Source: Clostridiales bacterium (lineage in GTDB: Bacteria > Bacillota > Clostridia > Oscillospirales > CAG-382). From it: 64,000 nucleotides of DNA. Below, piece by piece: positions 8,228-16,865 of this stretch (its first letter is position 1; every line of letters starts with the position of its first letter). Both the position numbers and the translations under genes were made by a program. The stretch covers positions 1 through 64,000 of the forward strand of contig QAKH01000092.1 of assembly GCA_003343885.1 (NCBI GenBank), read 5' to 3'. The notes beneath the pieces were generated by a model, which saw only the letters and a list, made by a program, of their open reading frames with translations, had not been told where the DNA came from and searched no databases.

Positions 8228-8377
8228 ATGACTTTTTCACCAGCACGTAATATGTCAACTTCAGGCAGCCCCTGTGTGCTGAATGATAAACTGTTCTGCT
8301 TTGCGCAAACTTATAACGGCAATGCTTTCCCGGTTTATAATTTAGTGCCCAGTGAGGTTAAGTATTGTCATCCGTGA
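8228..8377 (+). CDS. Possible 49-residue leader ORF or gene remnant
   Basis: An ATG at 8228 follows TAGGAGCG at good spacing and opens a 49-codon frame (begins MTFSPARNMSTSGSP, ends KYCHP). It lies within the leader of the gene at 8433 and ends 55 bases before it. It has no transmembrane segment and no motif that I know. It could be a leader peptide, the scar of a deleted gene or chance; the many decayed genes nearby favour a scar. Confidence 0.3.
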   Translation: MTFSPARNMSTSGSPCVLNDKLFCFAQTYNGNAFPVYNLVPSEVKYCHP

Positions 8378-8432
8378 CAGTCCTGATGACGTAATAAAAT
8401 TAATTTTATCATAGAAAAAAGAAAGGGAGATA

Positions 8433-9293
8433 ATGATGAGCGCAATGTTTCCGAGAACGACGGTAGGCGGAATATCCGTCTCAAGAATGATTATAGGAAC
8501 AAACTGGATGGCGGGCTGGAGCCACACTTCAAACGCCGCAGACCAAATGATAAAAGAACACCACTCAACTACAAAGACGCTTAATCCCATGCTTGAAACT
8601 TTTGTAAACGCCGGAGTTGACACTATTATGGGTAACTTTTCACTAACTCCGACAATATTAAGAGCCGTACGTGAAACCGAGCAGAAACTCGGCAAAAAAA
8701 TAATAATGATAGAAACGCCGTCCATAAACGTCGAGGACTCTGCGGCGGGCAGAAAAGAGGCAAAAGAAAAAATACATCTTGCCAAAACAATGGGCGCTGA
8801 TTTTTGCCTTATACATCACGCAAGCGCTGAACTGCTTGTAAATAAGGAAAAGCAGGAAATACGCCGTATAGACGACTATACCGCCATGATAAGGGACGAG
8901 GGCATGATCCCGGGACTTTCCGCACATATGCCGGAGCTTGTTTTGTACAGCGACTTAAACGGGTATGATGTGGAAACGTATATACAGATATATAACTGCA
9001 TGGGATTTCTTATGCAGGTAGAAATAGAATCCGTAAACAGGATAATCAGAAACGCGAAAAAGCCTGTAATGACTATAAAGCCTATGGCGGCAGGCCGCTG
9101 CACTCCGTTTGTCGGACTTAATTTCTCGTGGGCAACACTCAGAGACTGCGATATGGTAACCGTGGGATGCTTTGATGAGAGAGAAGCGGCTGAAGACATT
9201 GAAATTTCTCTTGCCGCTCTTGAAAGACGTACGGTAAACCTTGCCGGAAGAAGCAGTCCTGTTCAGAATCAGGCGGTTTTGGACAAAAAATAA
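8433..9293 (+). CDS. TIM-barrel protein of unknown activity
   Basis: 286 residues, cytosolic. The start is ATG at 8433 (another ATG follows at 8436) after AAAGGGAG. Repeating strand-helix units look like a TIM barrel: ISVSRMIIGTNWM at the start, GADFCLIHHAS in the middle, VMTIKPMAAGR and VTVGCFDEREAAEDIEISLAAL at the end. The last strands recall aldo/keto reductases, but the catalytic Asp/Tyr/Lys/His set is not apparent. It shares a transcript with the DUF362 gene 104 bp downstream. The substrate is unknown; a sugar-related isomerase or aldolase role would suit the region but is only inference. Confidence 0.7.
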   Translation: MMSAMFPRTTVGGISVSRMIIGTNWMAGWSHTSNAADQMIKEHHSTTKTLNPMLETFVNAGVDTIMGNFSLTPTILRAVRETEQKLGKKIIMIETPSINVEDSAAGRKEAKEKIHLAKTMGADFCLIHHASAELLVNKEKQEIRRIDDYTAMIRDEGMIPGLSAHMPELVLYSDLNGYDVETYIQIYNCMGFLMQVEIESVNRIIRNAKKPVMTIKPMAAGRCTPFVGLNFSWATLRDCDMVTVGCFDEREAAEDIEISLAALERRTVNLAGRSSPVQNQAVLDKK

Positions 9294-9397
9294 GAATTAT
9301 GCAAAATCGTGTGCGTGCGGCTTAAAAAGTGCGTAAAGGTACTTTTAAGCCATAGCATAAGACACTCAGATGAAATTTATTTTGGAGAGTTGAAAAT

Positions 9398-10264
9398 ATG
9401 AAGCCTAAAGTATATTTTACTAACGTAATCACACCTGAAAAGGTGGTTGAAATGTATGAGATGTTGGGGAAAAAGCTTAGTGGCAGCGTAGCTGTAAAGC
9501 TGCATTCCGGAGAAGTAGGAAATCAGAATTTTTTAAAGCCTGATTTTTGGAAGCCGGTAATAAAAGCAGTCGGCGGAAGAGTATGTGAGTGCAATACAGC
9601 CTATGATGGCGAGCGCAACACAACAGCAAAACACCGTATAACGCTTGAAAAACACGGCTGGAGCAAGAGCTTTGACGTGGACCTTATGGACGCCGAAGGA
9701 CCTGATATGGTTCTTGATATTCCGAACGGCAAGGTGATAAGGAAGAACTATGTCGGCAAGAATCTCACAAATTATGACTCGATGCTGGTTCTTTCGCATT
9801 TTAAAGGTCACCCGATGGGCGGATACGGCGGAGCGCTCAAACAGCTCTCCATCGGAATAGCGTCGTCGTTCGGAAAGGCGTATATCCATGGGGCAGGGGA
9901 GCCGGAAAAAATATGGACTGCCGAACACGATAAATTCCTTGAGTCAATGGCGGACGCGGCAAAGTCGGTTGTGGATTATTTCGGCGGCAATATAGCTTAT
10001 ATCAACGTAATGAAAAACATGTCCGTGGACTGCGACTGCTGCGCCGTGGCTGAAGATCCGTGCATGAAAGATATAGGTATTCTCGCATCTGTCGATCCGG
10101 TTGCGATAGACAGAGCCTGCCTTGACTTGGTGTATGCCGCAACGGATGATCCCGGAAGAGATCACTTGATTGAGCGTATTGAATCAAGAAACGGCGCCCA
10201 CACCATTGAAGCCGCCGAAAAGCTCGGATGCGGAACTGCGCAGTATGAGCTTGTACGTGTATGA
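9398..10264 (+). CDS. DUF362 domain protein
   Basis: 288 residues matching DUF362: VAVKLHSGEVGNQNFLKPDF near the start, then LVLSHFKGHPMGGYGGALKQLSIG, and ILASVDPVAIDRACLDLVY towards the end. Longer family members carry a ferredoxin domain; here only scattered cysteines (VDCDCC, EDPC) remain, so this is the short form. The family function is unsettled; it is often found beside redox enzymes, as here next to an Fe-S aldo/keto reductase. The ATG follows GGAGAG. A terminator follows at 10329. Confidence 0.8.
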   Translation: MKPKVYFTNVITPEKVVEMYEMLGKKLSGSVAVKLHSGEVGNQNFLKPDFWKPVIKAVGGRVCECNTAYDGERNTTAKHRITLEKHGWSKSFDVDLMDAEGPDMVLDIPNGKVIRKNYVGKNLTNYDSMLVLSHFKGHPMGGYGGALKQLSIGIASSFGKAYIHGAGEPEKIWTAEHDKFLESMADAAKSVVDYFGGNIAYINVMKNMSVDCDCCAVAEDPCMKDIGILASVDPVAIDRACLDLVYAATDDPGRDHLIERIESRNGAHTIEAAEKLGCGTAQYELVRV

Positions 10265-10328
10265 GTCAAACAGAGGGTAAAGCTTATCAGTATATAAAAA
10301 CAGCAAAATAATAAATAATAAAATGAGT

Positions 10329-10354
10329 GCCGCACGGATAAACCGTGCGGCTTT
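10329..10354 (+). terminator. Terminator after DUF362
   Basis: GCCGCACGG (10329-10337), loop ATAAA, CCGTGCGGC (10343-10351), then TTT. A perfect 9-bp GC-rich stem with a short T run. Confidence 0.7.
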
Positions 10355-10398
10355 GCTGTTATATAGGTCAGAAGACAACCCGAAAAAGGCAAAAAACG

Positions 10399-10590
10399 CT
10401 AAATTTGTTTTCTTACAATGCTGTATTCGTCGTAAGGCTTGAAATAAGGGCAGTTATTGAACTTTCCCTTAAGAAAATGGAGCATTTCGTCTTCATCAAG
10501 AGACATCTTGCAAATGCAAAGACCGGTGTCATCATCTTCCTGGTAGTAGGCGCAATAGTCGCAGCTTGTAGCGGAAGTTTTACCTGCCAT
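10399..10590 (-). CDS. Small cysteine-rich protein (DUF6472-like)
   Basis: 63 residues with a CDYCAYY ... CICKM cysteine arrangement followed by LDEDEMLHFL and NNCPYFKPYDEYSIVRKQ. Four spaced cysteines suggest a small zinc-binding fold. The pattern matches what I remember as DUF6472, common in Clostridia, function unknown. It starts 18 bp downstream of the CDF transporter stop on the same strand, so the two are likely one operon. Confidence 0.7.
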   Translation of the reverse strand: MAGKTSATSCDYCAYYQEDDDTGLCICKMSLDEDEMLHFLKGKFNNCPYFKPYDEYSIVRKQI

Positions 10591-10608
10591 AAGCTTCTCC
10601 CCCTTTTC

Positions 10609-11778
10609 TCAAACGTAGCTTCTGTCTACTGTAATCACGGCAAAATAGCGTTCGTCAAAGCTTTCGAGATAATTTCGGATTGTCTTCTTTATCTCTTCAT
10701 CGGAAACCTTGACCTCGTATGGAATCAGAATATCAAAGATAATGTTCGTGTGGGTTGTACCGCGTACTGTCCTGAAATCGTGAATAGAAGCCGCGGGGCT
10801 GATGTTTTCCTTAACAAAATCAGATACTACTTCTTTCAGCTGAATAGTGTATTCGTCGTCAGAAGCAATCGGGTCCATGTGAATGACAGCACTGCAGCCT
10901 AATTTTTCTGCCAAATATTTTTCAATGTTGTCAATAACGTCGTGTGTTTCGAGCAAATCAGCATTTTTGTCAACCTCGGCATGAAGAGAAACCATAACTC
11001 TGCCGGGACCGTAGTCGTGTACGATTAAATCATGTATTCCCTTAACCTGCGGATAAGAACTTACAATATCACGTATTTCCTTCACAAATTCAGCGGACGG
11101 CGGCTGTCCCAAAAGCGGACTGATTGTTTCTTTTGCCGCGTTAAAACCGGTATACAGAATGAAAAATGCCACGGCAAGACCGCAGTATCCGTCAATCTGA
11201 AGATTGGTGAAAGAAGATATAATCATAGTGATGAATACAACGGACGTTGCAAGTACGTCGGAAATACTGTCAGCGGCGGTAGCTTTCATGGAAGCTGAAT
11301 TTATTTTTTTGCCGATAGAACGGTTGTAAAATGACATGTAGAGCTTGACGCAAATTGAGACAGCAAGAATTACGAACGTGAGAGCGCTTGTTTCAACCGC
11401 CTCAGGTGAAAGAATCTTTGAAAAAGAGTCTTTTGCAAGCTCAACGCCCATAAGCAGTATAATGAGAGATACGATTAGCCCCGAAATATACTCAAATCTG
11501 CCGTGACCGAACGGATGATCCTTGTCCGGCTTTTGTGAGGCAAGCTTGAATCCGATCAGTGAAATAACCGATGAACCGGCGTCGGAAAGATTGTTGAAAG
11601 CGTCGGCAGTAACCGCGACAGAACCGCTTATAAGACCTGCGAAAAATTTTATTGCGAAAAGAAAGATGTTTAGCACAATGCCTGTAATTCCGCACAGAAT
11701 ACCGTAAGACGTGCGAACTGCGGCAGCGGAAAAATCAAGGCGATCCTTGATGAATAACTTACTCAGAATGCTTATCAT
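10609..11778 (-). CDS. Cation diffusion facilitator family transporter
   Basis: 389 residues. Six membrane segments span about residues 20-220, followed by a cytosolic metal-binding domain from about 230 (KGIHDLIVHDYGPGRVMVSLHAEVD). CDF proteins export divalent metals in exchange for protons. The TM2 site reads NNLSD and the TM5 site DSISD. An N/D-xxx-D plus D-xxx-D arrangement is typical of manganese/iron exporters rather than the HxxxD zinc exporters, so manganese efflux is the best guess. The C-terminal extension of ~90 residues beyond the usual domain (from IASDDEYTIQL) looks like a second ferredoxin-like unit. GAGGT precedes the ATG. Confidence 0.9.
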   Translation of the reverse strand: MISILSKLFIKDRLDFSAAAVRTSYGILCGITGIVLNIFLFAIKFFAGLISGSVAVTADAFNNLSDAGSSVISLIGFKLASQKPDKDHPFGHGRFEYISGLIVSLIILLMGVELAKDSFSKILSPEAVETSALTFVILAVSICVKLYMSFYNRSIGKKINSASMKATAADSISDVLATSVVFITMIISSFTNLQIDGYCGLAVAFFILYTGFNAAKETISPLLGQPPSAEFVKEIRDIVSSYPQVKGIHDLIVHDYGPGRVMVSLHAEVDKNADLLETHDVIDNIEKYLAEKLGCSAVIHMDPIASDDEYTIQLKEVVSDFVKENISPAASIHDFRTVRGTTHTNIIFDILIPYEVKVSDEEIKKTIRNYLESFDERYFAVITVDRSYV

Positions 11779-11803
11779 TAAAATATTACCTCTGGTTTAT
11801 GCT

Positions 11804-12238
11804 TTATACTGTATAACCGAGTGCGGCAAACATGAATTTGTGACCTTCGTCGGTGTCGCTTACAGTGTGACCGCCGTCCCATACATTAAATTTAACATTG
11901 CCGGCGACGCCGCAAGCCTCGTAATAAGGCGCAAGATAAGAAAATTCAGCTTCCGCATTTTTATAGTCGAAAACTTTGTCCTGCGTACCTACGTCAATAT
12001 ATAAATGCCTTGGTGCGCACAATGCCCCGACAAGCGCGTCGGTGAAAGTGTTGCCCGAATTAAAAAATACAAGATCCTCCATAATGGTCGGCTCTGATCT
12101 GTCGTTAAAGCATCCGCATGTGTAGCCCGCCTTTATGCGAGTGTCAGCGGCCATGGTGTACATGGTGTACATTCCGCCGTACGAAAGACCGTGCATGGCG
12201 ATTTTTTCAGGATCTTGCTTACAGTTATACGACTGCTT
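11804..12238 (-). pseudogene. Alpha/beta-hydrolase esterase, C-terminal fragment
   Basis: The frame matches the C-terminal half of an acetyl-xylan-esterase-like or dienelactone-hydrolase-like enzyme. EKIAMHGLSYGG is the nucleophile elbow (GLSYGG), GTQDKVFDY the acid loop and GGHTVSD the catalytic His region. Homology-like sequence reaches back to about 12238 (QSYNCKQDPEK) and then gives way to AT-rich sequence with an in-frame TGA at 12254-12256. The N-terminal half and a real start are missing; restarting at ATG 12196 would yield 130 residues beginning inside the nucleophile strand. It is probably a dead carbohydrate esterase left by a deletion. Confidence 0.8.
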
Positions 12239-12275
12239 TGAAAAGTTAAAAGTTCAAATGTTCAAATGTTATTAA

Positions 12276-13619
12276 TCAAACCGGCTGCTTAGCTGATACG
12301 TTTTCCTTGCGAGCGTTTGAAAGCATAAGCTTTATGCGGTTTTCCTGGTTTATTTTTGTCGCTCCGGCGTCATAGTCGATAGCGACAATGTTTGAATCGG
12401 GATAGCGTTCCTTCAAAGGACGCATCATGCCTTTTCCGACTATGTGATTTGGCAGACAGCCGAAAGGCTGGGCACATACAATATTGTTGACGCCCTCTTC
12501 AATAAGCTCTGCCATTTCTGCCGTAAGCAGCCAGCCTTCGCCCATCTTTGCCCCGTGACTTATAAGACCGTTTGCAAGCTCTATGACGTGTCCGAAAGGT
12601 GTCGGCGGATCAAATGAGCTTTCCGAGCGTATGATATTTATCATATCTTTTTGTTTCTTTTCAAAAAACTTCAGAGCAAGGTTAAATACAAAGCCCTTTC
12701 CTTTTTTCATACCTAAAAGTTTGGCGTCCGAAACAGAGTTGTAACAGGAAAACATGCAAAAGTCCAAAAGCCCCGGCATAACGACCTCGGCATTCTCAGA
12801 GAGAAGAAACTTTTCAAGTTCATTGTTGCCTAAAGGAGAGAATTTTACAAATATCTCTCCGACTATTCCTACTCGTACTTTGCGTTCTCCGATCTTTTCA
12901 ATATCGGAAAAGTCACGTACAATCTCTGAATAAAATTTTTTGACCGCGGAATATTTCAATTTTCCGTCACGCGCCATATCTCCGGTAAGCTTTTCTACCC
13001 AGTGTTCACACAATTTTTCTGTGTCGCCGGGATTTTTCTCATAAGGCATACACTGATTTTTCAACAGCATAAGCAAATCCCCAAGCATTACTGCGTACAA
13101 AAGTCTTCGCACAAGCGGCACGGTAAGCTTGAATGCACTGTCCTTTTCAAGACCGGCAAAATTCAGTGAAATAACCGGTATGTGACCATATCCGGCTTTT
13201 TTTAAAGCCTTGCGCAGAAGAAATATGTAGTTGGAAGCACGGCATCCGCCGCCTGTCTGCGTTATCATGAGAGCAAGCTTGTTAGTATCGTACTTTCCGC
13301 TCTCGATTGCCGAAAGCATCTGTCCTATGACCAAAAGCGCCGGATAGCATGTGTCGTTGTGTACATATTTAAGTCCGTATTCTATGACGCTGGAATCATA
13401 ATTTTCAAGCAGTATTGCGTTATAGCCAAAGGAGCGAAGAATTCCGGTCATGATTTTAAAGTGCATCGGGAGCATTGTGGGAACAAGAATAGTGTAGTCC
13501 TTCATGCTTTCGGTGAAAACGGTATGTCCGTTGTCATTTTCTGCGGTACCGCACGCCGTGCATGATGAACCGACCTTGCCGCACTCTGCGCACGAGCTGC
13601 AGTTTTGTTTGTCCGTCAT
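12276..13619 (-). CDS. CoA-dehydratase activase-related protein, second subunit/half
   Basis: 447 residues. It corresponds to the C-terminal part of the long (~1400-residue) activase-related proteins of Clostridia: ILVPTMLPMHFKIMTGILRSFGY, NDTCYPALLVIGQ, TQTGGGCRASNY and AQPFGCLPNHIVGKG, with conserved cysteines able to hold a 4Fe-4S cluster. The N-terminus adds an unusual stretch with six cysteines (NCSSCAECGKVGSSCTACG). Its ATG overlaps the TGA of the upstream gene in an ATGA (13616-13619), so the two are translationally coupled and likely form one complex. Relatives activate 2-hydroxyacyl-CoA dehydratases by ATP-driven electron transfer; no dehydratase lies in this window. Confidence 0.85.
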   Translation of the reverse strand: MTDKQNCSSCAECGKVGSSCTACGTAENDNGHTVFTESMKDYTILVPTMLPMHFKIMTGILRSFGYNAILLENYDSSVIEYGLKYVHNDTCYPALLVIGQMLSAIESGKYDTNKLALMITQTGGGCRASNYIFLLRKALKKAGYGHIPVISLNFAGLEKDSAFKLTVPLVRRLLYAVMLGDLLMLLKNQCMPYEKNPGDTEKLCEHWVEKLTGDMARDGKLKYSAVKKFYSEIVRDFSDIEKIGERKVRVGIVGEIFVKFSPLGNNELEKFLLSENAEVVMPGLLDFCMFSCYNSVSDAKLLGMKKGKGFVFNLALKFFEKKQKDMINIIRSESSFDPPTPFGHVIELANGLISHGAKMGEGWLLTAEMAELIEEGVNNIVCAQPFGCLPNHIVGKGMMRPLKERYPDSNIVAIDYDAGATKINQENRIKLMLSNARKENVSAKQPV

Positions 13620-16612
13620 TTTCCGGCACTCCTTTCCTCTATGGCGCCGATAAGACTGCGAAGCCTGATTTTTACTGCGCCGAGATTTGTAATTTCATCA
13701 ATTTTTATCTGAGTGTAAAGCTTTCCGTTGCGTTCAAGAATATCCTTGACCTCATCGGTGGTTATGGCGTCAAGGCCGCATCCGAAAGAAACTAACTGAA
13801 CAAGCTCCACATCGTCGTTTTCCACAGCAAACTGAGCGGCGTTATATAGTCTTGAGTGATAAGTCCACTGATTGAGCACGCCTACCTTCGGACGATCTTT
13901 TGCAAGATGCCAAACGCTGTCCTCGCTTACAACCACAAACCCAAGCGAACGGCAAAGCTTGTCTATTCCGTGACCTATCTCAGGATCGGCGTGATACGGC
14001 CTGCCAGCGAGAATAAGTATTCGTTTGGACGAAGCTCTTGCGTAAGCTACCGCAGCCTCTCCCTGTCGTCTTATCTCGCTCATGTATTTTTCATACTTGT
14101 CATAGCCGGTCTGAACAGCTTTTTTTACGTCCGAACGGGAAAAAGAATAACCGTTTTCGGCAAGATATTTGTGAAGATGTATCACAAACTGTTTCCTGTC
14201 GGTAATATTGAGATACGGATACAAGAACTTTATGTTTTTAAGCTCGTCAATATTTCCGTGCAGAAGCTCCGAGTAGTAGGCAACAACAGGGCAGTTGTAG
14301 TGGTTGTCAGAAACGCCCTCGTCAATATTGTAGCTGACGCATGGATAAAATATGGCATCAACGCCTTTTTCAAGCAGTTCTGCAATATGTCCGTGCATGA
14401 GTTTTGCAGGATAGCATGCCGTGTCAGACGGTATGCTCTGTTGTCCTTTTATGTATGTCGCACGCGTAGACTCCGACGAAACGACAACGTCAAAGCCGAG
14501 AGATGTAAAAATTCCGTGCCATAATGGCAGCAGCTCATACATTCCTAACGCCATCGGCAAGCCTATCGTTCCGGGATTTCCTGCGCCGCGGGTATTTTCA
14601 GCATTTGCCGGGTGTTCGGAAGCAATACGGGCAAGTTCGTTTCTCTTAAATTCATGAAGATCCGGAACATTGCCTGTCGTGTCTTTTAATCCAAGTCCTT
14701 TTTCACACTTGTTGCCGGATATGAACTTAGCTCCGGAAGAGAAGGTGTTTACGGTTAAATGGCATGCGTTCGTACAGCCGTGACATGTAGCTGATGATGT
14801 TTTGTGATAGAATTTTTTCAAATCTTCGGGAGAAATGATAGTTGAAGAAGGCTTTTCAACGCTCTTAGCGTACAAAGCCGCTCCGAACGCTCCCATAAGT
14901 CCTGAAATTTCCGGACGGATAACATTGTGTCCGAGTTCACGCTCAAAACTGCGCAGTACCGCATTGTTAAGAAACGTTCCGCCCTGAACCACAATATTTT
15001 CTCCGAGTTCTTTCGCACTGCTTGCGCGAATAACCTTGTAAATGGCATTTCTGACAACGCTTAACGAAAGTCCGGCAGAAATATCGCACACTCCGGCGCC
15101 GTCCTTTTGTGCCTGTTTAACAGACGAATTCATGAAAACCGTGCAGCGAGTGCCGAGTGAAACCGGATGCTTTGCCAAAAGACCGAGTTTGCTGAACTCG
15201 GCAATATCGTAACCCATCGATTTTGCAAAGGTTTCGATAAACGAACCGCATCCGGATGAGCAAGCTTCGTTAAGCATAATGCTGTCTATGACGCCTGATC
15301 TGACTTTAAAACACTTTATATCCTGACCGCCTATGTCAAGGATAAAATCGACATTCGGGTTAAAATGCTTTGCGGCTTTAAGATGGGCAAGCGTTTCAAC
15401 CAAACCGAAATCTATTCCGAAAGCATTTTTTATCAAATCCTCACCGTAACCGGTGACGGCGCTTGAAGCAATAGTCACCCTGCCGCCTGAAAGCTCATAT
15501 ATTTTCTCGAGTTGAGCACGAACAATTTCCACCGGGTTTCCCTTGCTTGAATCGTAGTAATCATAAAGAAGCCTGTTTTCGCCGTCAATAAGAGCAAGCT
15601 TGGTAGTCGTACTGCCGCAGTCAATTCCGAGATATGCCTTTCCGGAAAAAGTGCTGAGATCTGCTCGTTTAACGTCCGCACGGTTGTGACGGGCAATAAA
15701 TTCTTCAAGTTCTTCATTGTTTTCAAACAGCGCAGGCTCTGTTCCTATACCCGACAGCGAAGACTTCGACTCACTGAGCAGGCGGCACAGACTGTCAAAA
15801 TCAAACTGCTTGTCAAGTCCGGAAGCGTAAAGCGCCGCACCATATGATACGGAAAAACGCGCGTAATCAGGAAAAACAGCGTGCGCTTCGTCCAAACCAA
15901 GCGTTTCGGTAAACCTTTTTCTCAGACCGGCGCAAAAACTTAAAGGTCCGCCTAAGAACATGACCTTTCCTTCAATTTTTCTGCCTTGAGCCAGTCCCGC
16001 AATTGTCTGATTGACAACAGCCTGGTAAATACTTGCCGCTATGTCTTCTTTGCGTGCTCCCTGATTGAGAAGCGGCTGGATATCCGTCTTGGCAAATACT
16101 CCGCAGCGTGAGGCGATAGGATAAATTCTGGTGCTTTTGAGAGAAAGCTCGTCAAGTTCGTCCGGAGTAACGTCGAGAAGAGAAGCCATCTGGTCTATAA
16201 AAGCGCCCGTGCCGCCGGCACAGGAACCGTTCATTCTCTCGTCAAGACCGCCCTTGAAAAAAATAATTTTTGCGTCTTCGCCGCCGAGCTCTATAACAAC
16301 ATCAGTGTCGGGCTCGTATTTTTTTACGGTTTCGGCAGTAGCAAATACCTCTTGAACAAAAGGCAGCTTTGCAGCCTCCGCGATACCAAGTCCGGCTGAA
16401 CCGCTTAGAGCGCAGCCAAAACGGCGGGAACGAATAAATGGGTACGCGTTTTTAAAAAGCTCAAGCAGTTTTTCACGCACTTGAGAAAAATGGCGCTCGT
16501 AGCGTTCATGTACTATTTTGCCATTGTCAACCACTACGATTTTTGCAGTGGTCGAACCGACATCTATACCAATATTAAGTTGTGATTCTCCGGTTGTGAT
16601 TTCAGCAGTCAT
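13616..16612 (-). CDS. Acyl-CoA dehydratase activase, duplicated ASKHA ATPase with DUF2229
   Basis: 998 residues. Two BadF/BadG/HgdC-type ATPase domains stand in tandem: the first opens with GIDVGSTTAKIVVVD (residue ~14) and has GSCAGGTGAFIDQM; the second opens with GIDCGSTTTKLALID and has EACSSGCGSFIETF. The conserved cysteines bridge a 4Fe-4S cluster in known activators. A CHGCTNACHLTVNTF cysteine motif and a DUF2229-like region (PLWHGIFTSLGFDVVVSSEST, DTACYPAKLMHGH) follow. The protein couples ATP hydrolysis to low-potential electron transfer. The remaining domain is encoded by the coupled downstream gene. The ATG stands at 16612, with an AAAGAAGTGAAC-type weak ribosome site. Confidence 0.9.
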   Translation of the reverse strand: MTAEITTGESQLNIGIDVGSTTAKIVVVDNGKIVHERYERHFSQVREKLLELFKNAYPFIRSRRFGCALSGSAGLGIAEAAKLPFVQEVFATAETVKKYEPDTDVVIELGGEDAKIIFFKGGLDERMNGSCAGGTGAFIDQMASLLDVTPDELDELSLKSTRIYPIASRCGVFAKTDIQPLLNQGARKEDIAASIYQAVVNQTIAGLAQGRKIEGKVMFLGGPLSFCAGLRKRFTETLGLDEAHAVFPDYARFSVSYGAALYASGLDKQFDFDSLCRLLSESKSSLSGIGTEPALFENNEELEEFIARHNRADVKRADLSTFSGKAYLGIDCGSTTTKLALIDGENRLLYDYYDSSKGNPVEIVRAQLEKIYELSGGRVTIASSAVTGYGEDLIKNAFGIDFGLVETLAHLKAAKHFNPNVDFILDIGGQDIKCFKVRSGVIDSIMLNEACSSGCGSFIETFAKSMGYDIAEFSKLGLLAKHPVSLGTRCTVFMNSSVKQAQKDGAGVCDISAGLSLSVVRNAIYKVIRASSAKELGENIVVQGGTFLNNAVLRSFERELGHNVIRPEISGLMGAFGAALYAKSVEKPSSTIISPEDLKKFYHKTSSATCHGCTNACHLTVNTFSSGAKFISGNKCEKGLGLKDTTGNVPDLHEFKRNELARIASEHPANAENTRGAGNPGTIGLPMALGMYELLPLWHGIFTSLGFDVVVSSESTRATYIKGQQSIPSDTACYPAKLMHGHIAELLEKGVDAIFYPCVSYNIDEGVSDNHYNCPVVAYYSELLHGNIDELKNIKFLYPYLNITDRKQFVIHLHKYLAENGYSFSRSDVKKAVQTGYDKYEKYMSEIRRQGEAAVAYARASSKRILILAGRPYHADPEIGHGIDKLCRSLGFVVVSEDSVWHLAKDRPKVGVLNQWTYHSRLYNAAQFAVENDDVELVQLVSFGCGLDAITTDEVKDILERNGKLYTQIKIDEITNLGAVKIRLRSLIGAIEERSAGK

Positions 16613-16794
16613 ATGTTCACTTCTTTACAAACAAGATTATATCTATTCATTGTTTATTATAAAAAAGTCAACAGAATTTTGCAACGTAATGTTGCAACGT
16701 AAATGTAAATATTTAATGCAAAACAATTAATATTTTGGCATATGTGGAAGTGTCGAGAAAAATATACAATTATAGGTGCAGAAATTAAGAAAGA

Positions 16795-16841
16795 GCATCC
16801 TTATCATTTTCCGTTTATAGTGCGGAAAGCAACAAGGATGC
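16795..16841 (-). terminator. Hairpin after the collagen-like gene
   Basis: GCATCCTT (16795-16802) pairs with AAGGATGC (16834-16841), with an inner TTTCCG/CGGAAA stem. On the minus strand it is followed by a T-rich but interrupted tail, so termination is likely but not ideal. The rest of 16613-16865 is the AT-rich region upstream of the activase gene, with no gene seen. Confidence 0.55.
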
Positions 16842-16865
16842 AAAGCAAAATATATTTTTATTTGA

